From Morella rubra (lineage: Eukaryota > Streptophyta > Magnoliopsida > Fagales > Myricaceae), in the NCBI GenBank assembly GCA_003952965.2, contig CM025849.1, positions 15,303,064 to 15,367,063 of the forward strand: 64,000 nucleotides of DNA. Reading direction: 5' to 3'. A program made the translations under genes and the position numbers. Below the pieces are notes generated by a model. That model was not told the DNA's origin. It ran no database searches and saw only the letters and a program-made list of their open reading frames with translations. Each line of letters starts with the position of its first letter. Position 1 is the first letter of the stretch. Positions 43,545-54,988 of this stretch are shown here, one piece after another.

Positions 43545-45874
43545 AAAAACACAGATCTGAAAAATACATAATGCGATAATAATGAAGAAAAATAAATGAT
43601 AGCAATAATATAAGAGAGATAAGGAGGAAAGATAACGCCACAATTTTTAGATGGTTCGGCCAACATTTGCCTATGTCCACCCACAAGGCTATTGCCTTCC
43701 TTTGGCTTCTCCATTATAATCGAATAGCGTTCACAACTTAGCTTCTGGGTGCTAGGTAACTGCTACAAGAGTTTTCCTAAGCTCACTCTTTAACTAGTAC
43801 AACAAATCTCAAATCCTATAAGATTTCTTCTATTCTCAAGGGTAGGTCCAAGTGTATCCCACACTCATAGGTATTTCAAAGGTTGTATGGTAGAAATGAT
43901 AAACAATAGCTCCAACAGCTAGATCAGCAAACACAAAGCTCAATAAAAGGACTGAGAGTCCAAGATTAAGGCAACCCAAGAGGGGGGGTGAATTGGGTTT
44001 CCAAACTTTTTCGCTTTTAACCCCCAAAACTGTGTTTGCAAAGAAAAGTCTAATTTAGACAAGTATATTAAAACAACGAGTAAATAAGTGCTAAATGTAA
44101 GGAGTAGGGATAGAGAAGCAAACACGTGATTTTTAGGTGGTTCGGCAAACCCGCCTACATCCACCCCTCAAGCTCCTTCACCGAGCCTTGAGGTTTTCCC
44201 AATATCTTCAAATAGCATACACTCTAGCTTCCAGGTGCTAGAGAACCGTACAAGTTTTTCCCGGGCTTAACACTCAAACCCACCCAAGTGGTTTTTCGGG
44301 CTCACCACTCACAACCTAACCAAGCTTGAGATATACCCTCTCTAAGCTTCTTCTTTAGTGAACAACCTCACTAAAGGAATCACCTCTTTTGGATATGAAG
44401 ATTGAAGAATAAACTCTCTCAAAGAGTGGATATGAAATTGGAAATCTCTATCTCTTGATTCACATAAAGACAAGGATATGAAAGTGTGTTTTGTGTGAAT
44501 GATATGAGAAATATAGAATATGAAGTGATCTAAATGATATGTGGTCGTGTGTTTTTTTTTGGACGTTATGAAGGTGTATTTATAGGCCACATATGAAAAC
44601 TAGCCGTTTAATTGGATCGTCTGTTAAAAGCCGGTGACCTCTACATGAACCGGTCGACCGCTTCAAGTTACCGTTACTCAATGGTCATATTGTCAGAAGT
44701 TCAACGGATCTATTTCAAAATAAATCGGTCGACCGCTATACCAAGCGGTCGAAGACCGGTCAACCGCTTCACCAGCCGGTCGACCTCCTCAACTTAAGCA
44801 CATGATCCTGTTCAATTAAAACCACGTTTTTTACCTCTTTGAAACACCCAATTTTAGAGACTTACTTCACATAAGTATAAGAAAGGTTTGGGAGTTTGAT
44901 TGGGGTGTTTTGAAACCTTTAAAAACATTTTAATCTTTCAAACAAAAAGGTAAAACGGTTTATGTACTTTTTGAAAGATATGCAAGTGTGTGATTCATAA
45001 TCCTTGTCAAAAGTGAAACTAAGAGTTACAAGGTTTATACCCTAAGGTCTTGAAACTTCACTTTTGAGCTCCTTGCATCTTCTTGATCTTCTTTCTTCAA
45101 GTCTTTGGCTCTTTCATCAAAACGTCTTTGTCTTTAAAGATGTCCATTTTATAAACTTGATCCATTTATTGAAATCATCAAAATCTCGATTGTGCACAAA
45201 AGCCAACAAGGACTAGAAGATAAGATCAGAGAATAATGGCAGCAACAATAACAAGTGACAGCAGCAATCTCTTGGAAAATGTGAAACGTTCTTCTTTAGC
45301 TCTTTTCTCTCTCTTTTTGGGGGGTCCTAAGGGCCTTTTTGGAATGTTGGAGAGGTGCCCTAAGTGCTGCAACATCTAGAAATCTGCGCTGAGTCAACAT
45401 TAAAAATTTTGTGTTCCCGCAACATGTGTTCGACACATATATATCTATGTGTCGACACCTTCTTCAAGTTTGAAACTGACTCGCAGTGCCCGTGGCATGT
45501 GTCGACACTATCTTCACTTGTGTCAACACCATCAAGGTGGCTTACTAGCAGCAGTGCAATGTGTTGACACCATGTATCCCATGTGTTGACACCATCTTGG
45601 CTAGAGGAGATTTGTAGTGCTTTAATGATGTGTAATCCTTTCCATTTTAACACAAAAACTCCTGCAATGAAAAATATGATAATTTAAGTGCATGTCATGG
45701 TGTTTAAAGCAATTATAGGGCTTAATGAACTTGAGTGAGAATAAATACAATTGAATACTCTCATTTGAATAGTGGATTGACAACCACGTATTCTAAAAAT
45801 ACTCCAAAGCTATTTTGTCATTTGTTATCAGCAAAATTGAGTTAGATAGCTCAAGGAGCAACCTTGGGCTAACA
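43545..45874 (-). mobile_element. LTR, family A, 3'-truncated, hosting another LTR
   Basis: Minus strand start TGTTAGCCCAAGGTTGCTCC at 45874. Palindromes TGTCGACAC or TGTTGACAC occur at 45426-45600. The remainder lies beyond the nested LTR (43953-45208) and ends at about 43545, some 80 bases before the usual family end. It adjoins copia gag on one side and copia integrase on the other, so protease and most of integrase were deleted at this site. Confidence 0.78.
43953..45208 (-). mobile_element. Solo LTR, family B, AGGAC target duplication
   Basis: Inverted copy of the LTR at 14267-15531. On the plus strand it runs from TGAGAGTCCAAG to AAGCCAACA, 1256 bases, with AGGAC at 43948-43952 and 45209-45213. 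GGTCGACC-type palindromes cluster at about 44650-44785. The large ORF inside is not considered a gene. Confidence 0.92.
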
Positions 45875-45879
45875 TAAGA

Positions 45880-46520
45880 GCTCTTGATACTACATCTTGG
45901 CAAGAGAAATGATGTCGGCACTGCTACCCTTAGCTTCATTGTCAACTTGCGTAGTAGAGTGAGCAGCAAAAACAGAATTGCTTCTGAACTTATTATACAT
46001 TTTGTGACTTGGTGGGTAACCATGCAACTTGTATCATCTATCGGTTGTGTGTCCTGCCATATTGCAATGGGTACAAACTGGGTTACAGTGAGTGCAGAAT
46101 GGTCTATCCTTCTTAATGCTAAAAGAAGACCTGTTGTTTGTCTTAGAATTGCCAAAAGATCTATGAGCTGCCAAAGAAATTTTATCAATTCCAGAAGTGG
46201 GAGAGGCAACCTGACGTTGTCTTTCTTGCTCCTGAATATAAGAGAACACCTTATTAACGAGTGGAAGAGGATCGATTAACATAATTTGGTCCCTTACATT
46301 ACTAAAGGAGTCATTGGGCCCCATGAGAAAGTGTAGAAGGCAGTCACATTGATATCGATCTACTAAAAGTTTAATCTGACCACAACTACAATCAGGGAGA
46401 GGTTCATAGACCATCAATTCATCCCACAATGATTTCAGATTACCACAGTAAACACTGACAGGATCTTCATCCTGTGAAAGATTAGACAAAGACTTCTTCA
46501 ATTCATAAATTCTGGACCAT
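45880..46520 (-). pseudogene. Older copia gag, C-terminal part
   Basis: Minus strand: LKKSLSNLSQDEDPVSVYCG, LKSLWDELMVYEPLPDCSCG, CDCLLHFLMGPNDSFSNVRD, then the zinc-knuckle region (CTHCNMAGHTTDRCYKLHGY). Frameshifts occur near the knuckle. The N-terminal half of the same gag is at 54989-55346 beyond the CACTA element. The end (DIISLAKM) is cut by the LTR at 45874. Confidence 0.9.
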
Positions 46521-46523
46521 TTT

Positions 46524-47160
46524 CACTACTAGAAAATTGACTTTTAGTGACGAAATTCTCAGCGACGAAATGAATTTCCTCACTAAAAGCTAATTTTTAG
46601 TGACGAAATGCTATTTTCGTCACTAAAAAAGGTTTTTTCGTGACGAAACTATTTTTCGTCACCAATTTCGTCACTAAAGGTTTTCTTTGTGACGAAATAA
46701 AATTGTTGTCACTAAAAGTTAATTTTTTGGTGACGAAAAGTTTCATCACACACCGATCGATGGGTCATACACCGATCGATCATTAATTTTGCGACGAAAT
46801 GCTCCGTCACTACATGTAAAGAGTTTGGGCGACAAATTTACGTCGTCACTCAAACCTATCGATTGTTGTGTATAAACCGATCAATCGTTTATTAATAACC
46901 ACGTGGCTTTGAAAACCGATCGATCAGTATAGTAATCGTCTGCAAATACGAAACATTGATCGATCGGTACGAAATGCCGATTGATCGGTAAGCGTAACCG
47001 TCAGTTTTTCGAATCCCTGTTAGATGACCAGGTCGGCGATCGATTGTAGTTTCAACGAATGGAAAGACGCCACGTGTTAGAACATAGCGATCGATCGTCA
47101 CTTAACTACCGATCGATTGGCACGAAGGATTATATGAAACCACCGAAGTCATTTTACCGT
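46524..47160 (+). repeat. Left subterminal repeat zone of the CACTA
   Basis: 46524-46740 is filled with alternating GTGACGAAA and TTTCGTCAC, which can fold on each other. From 46758 to 47130 about ten CGATCGAT-containing motifs follow, most as ACCGATCGATCGGT variants. In En/Spm-type elements such subterminal repeats are the TNPA binding sites. Confidence 0.82.
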
Positions 47161-47269
47161 TATCTCTCCACAAAATCTCTTGAATCCTCTCAAAGTACAA
47201 GGAGCCATTTCGTGCTGCATTGTCTTCCAAAGTGCGTGGAATCATCCTTCATTGTCTTCTACGTCAAAG

Positions 47270-48148
47270 GTACGTACTTATATTATTTTTTAAGCAATAT
47301 TAAGCGGTTGTTCACTAGCGAATTTTTAGTTTACATTTTCTAATTTGCTATATCATCCATTTAGGTCCGTAAAATGTATTTTTTTATTGTTGATGTATGT
47401 TTTAAGAGTTTAGGATTGTTTTGGGATCAATTTTGGGTGATTTTGGGCCTGTTTTGAGATTTTGTAACATCTATGTGTCTTCGTTCCTGTACCGATCGAT
47501 CGCCTTAAAAGGCGATCGATCGCTTTGTACGTGCTAGGTCTAATGATCGATCAGTGTATATTGCCGATCGATCGCATGATTTGGTACGGAGCAATGATGT
47601 TTTAGTGAGCGATCGATCGTTCCCTCGAAACTATGCGTTTCAATTCGGGATTGATCGTTCGTGTATATTGCCGATCGATCGGTATATTATGTCGTCCTAC
47701 TTTGAAGTGGTGATCGATCGATCGCTTACACCTAAGCGATCGATCGGTAAGCTTCAATGTGAAGCGCAGTGTTTTGATTAACTGGCGATCTATCCCTTAG
47801 TGATATTGTGCATTTGGTTGCATGGACGATCAATCGTCTGTGCACTGAAACACGTCATTTTACCAATAGTGTTCGATGTCAAATTGATTGATCGATCGCC
47901 ATTTCACGATCGATCGCTTAATTACTAACAATCGATCGTTGTTTTTATAATCGCCCATTTTTCATGTACCGATCGATCAGTTACATAAACGATCGATCGG
48001 TATATTTAGTGATTGATCGCTTTGGATGGCGATGGATCGCTTTTTGTTTCAACTACATTAATAATTACGTGATTGTGATTACTTTTTTTTTTAAGTAATA
48101 CGTTATTGTGATTACTTATTAACACATATTTATATACAACTTTTGCAG
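47270..48148 (+). other. Candidate intron of the extra CACTA ORF, containing palindrome array
   Basis: Donor GTCAAAG|GTACGTAC (47269/47270) and acceptor TTTTGCAG|TACCGAGG (48148/48149) delimit about 880 bases before the extra ORF. Within it, 47490-48045 holds some fifteen or more GATCGATC palindromes in all four flanking combinations (ACC…GGT, GGC…GCC, AGCGATCGATCGTT and so on). The intron assignment rests on splice consensus only. Confidence 0.5.
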
Positions 48149-49242
48149 TACCGAGGATTTGACTAGCTATTGTACAAGGAGCACTCCCTCTACCAGCTCT
48201 TCAGTACCAGGGATTTCTTCATCAGCTCTCGTGGACTGAGGGGTTTTGTGTGGACACAGTTGTGCAAGATTTCTGCTGTGCACTCGTCTCGGTAGATAGA
48301 GCACCTGAGGTGCAGCTAGAGGTGCGAGGCATGCAGTTCTTATTCTGGCAGACATCATTGCCGATTTCTTACACTGCCCCTGCCCGAGACCCCCTGCTTC
48401 CCGGCGGTACCCCTGACGGATGAGCAGAGGACATCAGAGCAGGACCTGTGGACACTGATGACTGGAAGACCTCTGCAGTGGTGGGCAGCATAATCAAGCA
48501 GAGTGAGTTCAGTGAGTTTTGGCAGATTTTGCACCTTATCTGGACGCCAAACGTCGATGGCAGAACTCATTCCACCGAGTGCCCGTTCACGAGAGCTCAG
48601 TGCATGCTCTTACTGGGTCAGCAAACGCAGATAGATTTTTCGCTGTACATGTTCGAGCTGATTATGGATGAGGCTTGGGGAATTAAGGAATAGCCTCCCA
48701 TACGGCGTCTTTCTAACTCAGATCCTCATTTCTCGGGGAGTCATGATCGCTACCTCAGATACACTTAAGGAGGTTAAGAGCGCGCTGACAAGTTCACTCT
48801 ATCCAAGAGCCGGGGGCATTGACTCGATGGTTTGCTCATAGAGCAGCGGCGGCCGCAGAGGAGGCATCACGGCCTTCGACATCAGTGTCAGAGGCACCTC
48901 TGAGATGGGAGCACCTACAGTACCCCCTCCATAGGTGGACCAGCTATTTGCGGACCTCGACAGCCGTGTCAGCGCGACTGTGAAGGCCGCTCTACAGCCT
49001 ATTGAGAGGCAGATGTAGTCATTAGAGGAGGAGATGAAGGAGCTCTGGACCGCCTTCGATGGGGAGTGCACTGTGACAATGTTGCGCAATAAGTCGGTCG
49101 TGGCTCATATGGTGGACGTCACGAGCAACTGGAAGAAATTAAGAAGACTCTGGATGATTTCAAGATGGAGGCAGATCCACAGAGGATTCCCGGAGATATT
49201 CCTGATGACGTGGCCACTTTCCGTGATGCTGTTCGACGTTGA
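48149..49242 (+). pseudogene. Extra CACTA ORF: plant transposon protein-like domain plus coiled coil
   Basis: Reading in three frames gives QLSWTEGFCVDTVVQDF, RAPEVQLEVRGMQFLFWQTS, SEFSEFWQILHLIWTPNVDG and AQCMLLLGQQTQIDFSLYMF. After a frameshift near 48690 comes SLPYGVFLTQILISRGV. The C-terminal part has VDQLFADLDSRVSATVKAAL, SLEEEMKELWTAFDGECTV and DFKMEADPQRIPGDIPDDVA, a predicted coiled coil, and a stop at about 49240. The layout and the LPYG(V/M)(F/L) motif match the envelope-position ORF of the Sirevirus at 37436-38937. Its function is unknown. It may have been captured by the CACTA or exchanged between element types. Stops at 48421 and 48693 break the frame. Confidence 0.6.
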
Positions 49243-49564
49243 TGAATTTTTATGTTATTTTTTTGTATCTATTTGGGACATACATTTGGATTTATGGTTT
49301 TATTTATCTGTTTGAGACATTTGTGTTTATTTGGATTTGGTTTTTTTTTATTTACGTATTTGAGACATTTCTGTTTATCTGTGGATATGCAGTAACTTTG
49401 ATTACAGTTTATGTGTTTTTCTATTTGTATTTCTTTCCGACACTTATATACGTAAAATGACCAATATACCCTTTGGTCGGCAAAAATAACGAAATAAGTG
49501 GTTTATCAAATAAGTAATATAAGAATTTAACAAGACATCGTTTATTTATTTTTTATTTTTTGCA

Positions 49565-50065
49565 ATTTTTGGATTACCGATCGATCGTTGCCCTTTAGAC
49601 ATGGAAACGATCAATTGCTAAATGCACACCGATCCATCAGTGTTATCCCTCGTCGTTTGGGTGCACTAACCGATCGCACGTCCCACAAAGATGATCGATC
49701 GTATCACACGGCGTCTTTTTTTGGCTCGAAGACTGATCGATCGTTATATACACCGATCGATCGCTAATTGCACACCGATCCATCGGTGTTATCCGTCGTC
49801 GTTTGGGTGCACTAACCGATCACGCATCCCACAAAGACGATCGATCGTATCGTACGGCGTCATTTTTTGGCTCGAAGACCGATCGATTGTTATATACATC
49901 TATTGATCACTAATTGCACACCGATCCATCGGTGTTATCCATTGTTGTTTGGGTGCACTAACCGATCGCGCGTCCCACAAAGACGATCGATCGTTTCGCA
50001 CGACGTCGTTTTTTGGCTCTAAGACCGATCGGTCGGTGATAACACCGATCGATCATTACACTAGT
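49565..50065 (+). repeat. 146-bp tandem repeat, about three copies, with GATCGATC palindromes
   Basis: 'ACCGATCCATC(A/G)GTGTTATCC' recurs at about 49628, 49776 and 49921. Each copy continues through GTTTGGGTGCACTAACCGATC, CCCACAAAGA.GATCGATCGT, (C/A)GGCGTC.TTTTTTGGCTC, GA(C/T)CGATCG. The period is 145-148 bases. Each unit carries four GATC-centred palindromes of different flank type. Another partial start lies at about 49576. Confidence 0.88.
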
Positions 50066-51572
50066 TTTTCATCTAACCCTCATTTTTTTTAAATAATGTG
50101 AGTTTAAATTATTAGAAACATAAAAATATATATTAACAAAGTATGTTAGGATGTATTTAGATTACATAAAAACATGTCAAGTACATATGATTAATTTGTA
50201 AGAAAGCATGTATAAGTTATACATGTTGCATCATAGATGCATTTTGTTTGTGTTAGTATGAGTAAGGTATTAAATGTTAGAAACTAGTGACATAACGCTT
50301 ATTTAACACATGATTATAATTCATCAGTATAGGTATGTATTAATATGATATTAGAAGTAAATTAATTTAATAATTAAGTCATTTGTTAGGCTAAAAACCA
50401 TTTTTTAATAATTAGGTTAACCGATCGATCGCTTTATTGGCGATCGATCGGTACGTAACGGTGTCGTTTAATATTTTGGTACCGATGGATCATTAATTTT
50501 GGGGCTTCATGCGACGTCATTTTACACGGAACACTGATCGATCGATATGTTTGAAACGATCGATCGTTCTAAAAACTGAGTAGGAATTTTAATGCTTGGT
50601 AGGCGATCGATCTGTAATAGTACCAATCGATCGGTGTTTATCGCGCTTGAAATGCCAGAATGCTCTAAAGCCATGGGTGAAGTAAAAACACACCGACGGC
50701 AAGGAGGAAACTAGAGACTCATGGCAAGGAGCTATTTTTCCCTTCAATTTTGTCAAAATATCATCCTTTTAGTTGTGAGAGTGTTTAGAAGTGCTTAAGG
50801 TTAAGCCCAAGTTCAAATTCATTAGTTTTTTAACCGGGTGAATATTGAAAAATTTAGGCGACATTTGTGAGATTTTGGTGTGGATTTGGTTCGTTTTGGT
50901 CTACATTTCGTGCAAAAGGTAATTGAATCAACCTACACTACGATTTAGAATGATTTCGTTGGTTATTTGGTGTTTTTTTTATTTGTCTATTTGTGGGTAT
51001 TGTTGATTGGATTTTTGATGATTAGAGCTTATTAGAGTATTTTTAATATGTATATTAGAATTAGTATTGCATGAGGATGATTTGTGAGTGTTTTGGGCAT
51101 GGATTTGAGTGTGTGGGAGGCTGGCAAGCTGTTTTGTCGATCTGGGTTAGTCACGATCGATCACCAGATTCGGACGATCGATCGTGTGTTAGATGGAGGA
51201 TCAGCGATCGATCATCTATATAATGACGATCGATTGGCTATAGTATCGATCGATCGCGGGTTAGGGCAGATTGCAAGTTATTGACCTTGTGTAGCATTTA
51301 TTCTATTCTCATGTTTAATTATTGAAGTGCTTGAGTTCTGGAAATGAATCATGAAGTTTGAGAAGACTGGAGGATGATTATATGAGTGTTTTTTTTAATA
51401 GTGATACATGTATAATATTTGAGCTTTATATTGAATGTTTGATTATTGAAGTGCTTGAGTTCTGGAAATAAATTATGGAGTTTGAGAAGCATGGAGGATG
51501 AATATTGGAGTGTTTTTGACTTGTTATGTTTGAGTTTATTTTTGGGATATAATGTGTGTACCTTAGACCCGT
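50066..51572 (+). other. Central non-coding part of the CACTA
   Basis: AT-rich 50090-50400, a third palindrome cluster at 50415-50645 and a fourth at 51155-51260. At 51312-51394 and 51438-51518 an approximately 80-base unit (ATTGAAGTGCTTGAGTTCTGG…GGAGGATGA) is repeated in tandem. A donor-like AAAAG|GTAATTG at about 50929 could end a 5' untranslated exon of the TNP2/TNPA transcription unit. No TNP2 core domain is present here. Confidence 0.55.
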
Positions 51573-52272
51573 TCAAGGGTTAGGACGCGATAAATATGCG
51601 TTTATCGCGTAATAACCCTTGAATTGTCCACAATATGGACAGTTTGAGATTGTGTATTCATGGTTGGATGTGTTCGGTACTTGTGTCCTGTCTAGTCTTA
51701 GAGGAAATTCGGTATCATCTACCTTTTGTCTTCTGGGTATACTACTAGCATTGGTGTATGACAAGAACTTTAAGAGCATAAACACTTCCCGACTGTGGTA
51801 CTTAGAAGATCCATTTGTTTTGGCTAATCAAGCAAGTCAAGTGTTTTATCTAGTTGATAATCTACATGGACCTACATGGCGAGTTGTGTAGAAGTTGTCG
51901 TGTAGAAATGCATATGACATTCCCAGCCCGGATCCGGATGGTGAAGTTGATGTAAATGTTGAATCGGGAGCAGCCATCGCGAATGAAGCTTATCAAGAGG
52001 ACGATGCCATTGACTTGTTTATAAACTTCCGACAGTTTAACCTTAATCCACTATGGAGGGATGACGTTACGCCAAACGTTATCCAAGCTTCTGAGGCAAT
52101 TGATCGGCAAAAAAAAAGACGTATAGATAGTAATGATGTTTCGGAGGGGGATGAAGCAGAAATTGAAGAAAATACCAAAGAAAGTGGGGACGAAGATTCA
52201 TTCGAAAGTGATAGCGACTCTACTGAGGATGAGGCATCGGGCGATAACGTGCAAGAATCGGATTCTGATTAA
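51573..52272 (+). pseudogene. C-terminal remnant of TNP2-like CACTA transposase
   Basis: INTSRLWYLEDPFVLANQAS, QVFYLVDNLHGPTWRVV, a TAG at about 51889, then KLSCRNAYDIPSPD matches the conserved DUF4216-type C-terminal domain of plant TNP2-like transposases. An acidic tail follows (EGDEAEIEENTKESGDEDSF, then ESDSDSTEDEASGDNVQESD), ending at 52272. The TAG likely replaces a Gln codon. The catalytic transposase core upstream is absent from the element, so this stretch cannot mobilise it. Confidence 0.8.
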
Positions 52273-52392
52273 TAATTTCTTTCAAGTATATTTTCTTTCT
52301 AATGTTGATGTTTGCTGAACTATTTTTACTGTTACTGTCTTTTTACCATATCTTTATCGTTTATTTTGTTATGTCACAGCTTCTACGGTGAA

Positions 52393-54132
52393 ATGAAGCG
52401 TGGACGAGAATTTCCTTCAGTTACTTCTGGACAGTTGCATAGCGCAGTTACTCCGCTTAGTATGAGTCTGATCCCGAGTCCTACCTCGAGCGCTCCTTCT
52501 CTGAGAGTGAATGAAGGCATGAGTCAAGGCACGCCAGCTTGTCCTAGTAGTTGTGCATGTAAGAAATTATTCTAAGTTATATTTCAATTTTTTTTAAGTT
52601 AACTGACCGACTAACTTTGTTAATTTTATTTTATGTAGCGACATTAACTTCTAAACGTGGGCGAGGTAGGACACGTGAGGTCAGTTTGGAGAAGAGTCTT
52701 GGGTTGGGTCCGGGAAACTATCGGTGCATATCCCGGAGGGAGAGTGTGGAGGAGTGTCTTCCACTGCTGCCACTCTATCAATGAAGATTGGAATGTTGGT
52801 CCGAGGGCTGATTCCGATCTCCATTAATAAGTGGGTCGATGTTCCTGCAGAAGTGAAGGAGTACATTATGGATCGGGTGTTGGTATGATTAAACTCGTAA
52901 ACATAGAATTTTTGGTTAAGCATTTCGTTTATCATTGTAATATTGTATGTTTTGGTACTTATGCAGGACCACTTCGACCTTGACTACACCCGTCAGGAGG
53001 ACGTGAGGACGGTGGTCGAGACTATGATGACGGCACGTCGAACGCACCGCAACCGAATGCATGCGTATTTTAAGAAGTTCCCGAGTAAAGAGGCGGCGTT
53101 GCTGAAGCCGCACCCTGATACCACAGAAGAACAGTGGAAGGAGTTATGCGATCTGTTCACCAGCGAAGCATTTATGGTACGTGATTACAAAAACCCGTTG
53201 CTTAAATATTACATTCTTTAATATTTAATTACTTAAAATATCGCAGAAACGAAGCGAGCAAAACAAGAAGAATAGATCAAAGTTGAATGTGAACCACGCT
53301 GCTGGTTCGCGCTCGTTCCAGCGCACACGAGCTTGCATGGTAAGTTAACAACTAAATCTTAGACTTTATTGATATTGTTTGTCAATAACTTTATGCTATT
53401 GTCATGTAGAAAAATCAAGAAAGCGGCAATATCAATCCTGCAGAGCTGTATAAGAATTATACAAACAAAGATGGGATTTGGACCTCGGAAGGAGCGAGAG
53501 AAATTTATGTAAGTCGCTTTCATTTTAATCTACTTTATGTAATTTATGTATAGTTTATCTACTTTAATGTTTCTGGTAATTATTGTCATTTTTTCAGGAA
53601 CGGATGGATGCCTTCCAGCGTCAGTGTGATTTAGAAGGGAAGACTTACACCGAAATTGAAGTATATTTTGAGATATTGGGCAAGAAGTTGGGATATGTTC
53701 AGGGATTAGGACGCGCGGTTAAGCCTCCGCCTTCATCAACTTTAACTACATAGTCTTCTGATCTACAGCACCAACTAGCAAAGGCAAGGGATGATAGAGC
53801 GATGAGAGCTACTAGAGAAAAAAACTTGCAAGAATTTGCGAAGAAGCAAGTGAGATGGAGGCCACGCTGAGGGACCACCGTGAGGAGCAGTGGGTGGAGC
53901 AGGAGCGCATCTGGTTGGAGCAGGAGGAGCGCATGAAAATGGAGCAAGAGCGTATGCGAGTGGAGCACGAGGAGCGTATGCAAAAGGAACAAGAGCGCAT
54001 GCAAAGGAGCAAGAGCGTTTACGGGTAGAAATATCAAAGGAGCTGGAGAAGAAAATGTCCTCTATAATGGAGAAGAAAATGAACGACATGTCAAAGCGAC
54101 TATTCAGCCAGTTTGGGGGTTCAAAAAGGTAG
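52393..54132 (+). pseudogene. TNPA-like (Ptta/En/Spm) protein gene, six exons plus coiled-coil tail
   Basis: Exons with clean GT-AG junctions: 52393-52558, 52640-52882, 52967-53176, 53247-53339, 53410-53508, 53598-53753. Encoded segments include KRGRGRTREVSLEKSLG, a one-base frameshift near 52710, then GMLVRGLIPISINKWVDVPA, DHFDLDYTRQEDVRTVVETM, KRSEQNKKNRSKLNVNHAAG, ELYKNYTNKDGIWTSEGARE and EVYFEILGKKLGYVQGLG. These are typical of the plant En/Spm-associated transposase_24 family. TNPA-type proteins bind the subterminal repeats and regulate the transposase and promoter methylation. A TAG at 53751 cuts off the natural tail. Beyond it a Glu/Arg-rich coiled coil with repeated EQE(E)RM units continues to 54132 in two frames. 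Confidence 0.83.
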
Positions 54133-54309
54133 ATGCATCTATGTTGTAATAACTTTGTGATTATATATTATTAAAATGTTATTTTCGATTTAATTACGGA
54201 TGACTATTTGTTATTATTGATGTTCATTAATGTGAGTATTGTATTGCTATTATAGTAGTACGTGTTATATAATATTTTTATTATTATTGTTTTTTCAAAA
54301 ATCCTGATT

Positions 54310-54985
54310 CGGTTTCCACCGTTCGATCATCATATTCAACGATCGATAGGTTGTTGCTCAACCGATCGATCATTCAACACCACCGTTCGATCGTCCATAT
54401 TAAAAAGACAAATAATGATCGATCAGTAATGTAAGTGATCGATCGGTATAGGAATAAACGATCGATCATTAAACAAAACCATCGATCGTTAGATGACACC
54501 GATTGATCCGTAATATAGTCAACGTTCCATCACCAATTTTAACGACCGATCAGTTTTGGAATATCGATCAAACGTGAAACATACGTGATCGATCGCTTAT
54601 AGATGTGCCGATCAATCACCAATATTTAACTGATCGATCATCCTACAACGGACGATCGATCGGTATTGGTACCCATTCGATCATTGCAAACAAATACCGA
54701 TTGATCTCTGTTCGTATCGATCCATCACTTCGTTTTCGCCGACCGATCGTTAAAACTACCGATCAATCAGTACGATTAGTGATGAAAATATTTCGTCACA
54801 AACTAATTTTCGTGACGAAATTCAAGTTTCGTCACGAAATACATTTCGTGACGCTCTTTCGCTGACGAAGCTCGTGACGAAAAAATTTCGTCTCTACTAC
54901 TTTCAGTGACGAAATTTAGTAGAGACGAAATTTTGACTTTTAGTAACAACATTTTTTCTCACTAAAAGTCAATTTTTTTGTAGTG
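54310..54985 (+). repeat. Right subterminal repeat zone of the CACTA
   Basis: 54320-54775 contains about twenty GATCGATC or near-palindromic GATC motifs, spaced 20-40 bases. 54780-54970 is made of GTGACGAAA / TTTCGTCAC units leading to the terminus. It mirrors the left zone. Confidence 0.85.
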
Positions 54986-54988
54986 TTT

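Larger units (their letters stand above)
46524..54985 (+). mobile_element. Full-length CACTA transposon (8.46 kb), TTT target duplication
   Basis: Left terminus CACTACTAGAAAATTGAC and right terminus GTCAATTTTTTTGTAGTG are imperfect inverted repeats of the CACTA class. TTT flanks both sides (46521-46523, 54986-54988). It interrupts copia gag, whose two halves meet across it. Contents: long subterminal zones of GTGACGAAA units and GATCGATC palindromes, an extra ORF (48149-49242), the C-terminal end of a TNP2-like transposase and a multi-exon TNPA-like gene. Most of TNP2 is missing, so it is non-autonomous. Decay is moderate: splice sites and many exons remain readable. Confidence 0.92.

Noticed and set aside
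46758-47130. Dam-type GATC methylation sites or bacterial contamination
   Set aside because: The motif belongs to a transposon with eukaryotic introns and plant-type genes, and flanking sequence is continuous plant repeat.
47490-48045. CRISPR-like array of repeats
   Set aside because: The repeats are short palindromes with irregular spacing inside a CACTA transposon of a plant genome; no cas genes.
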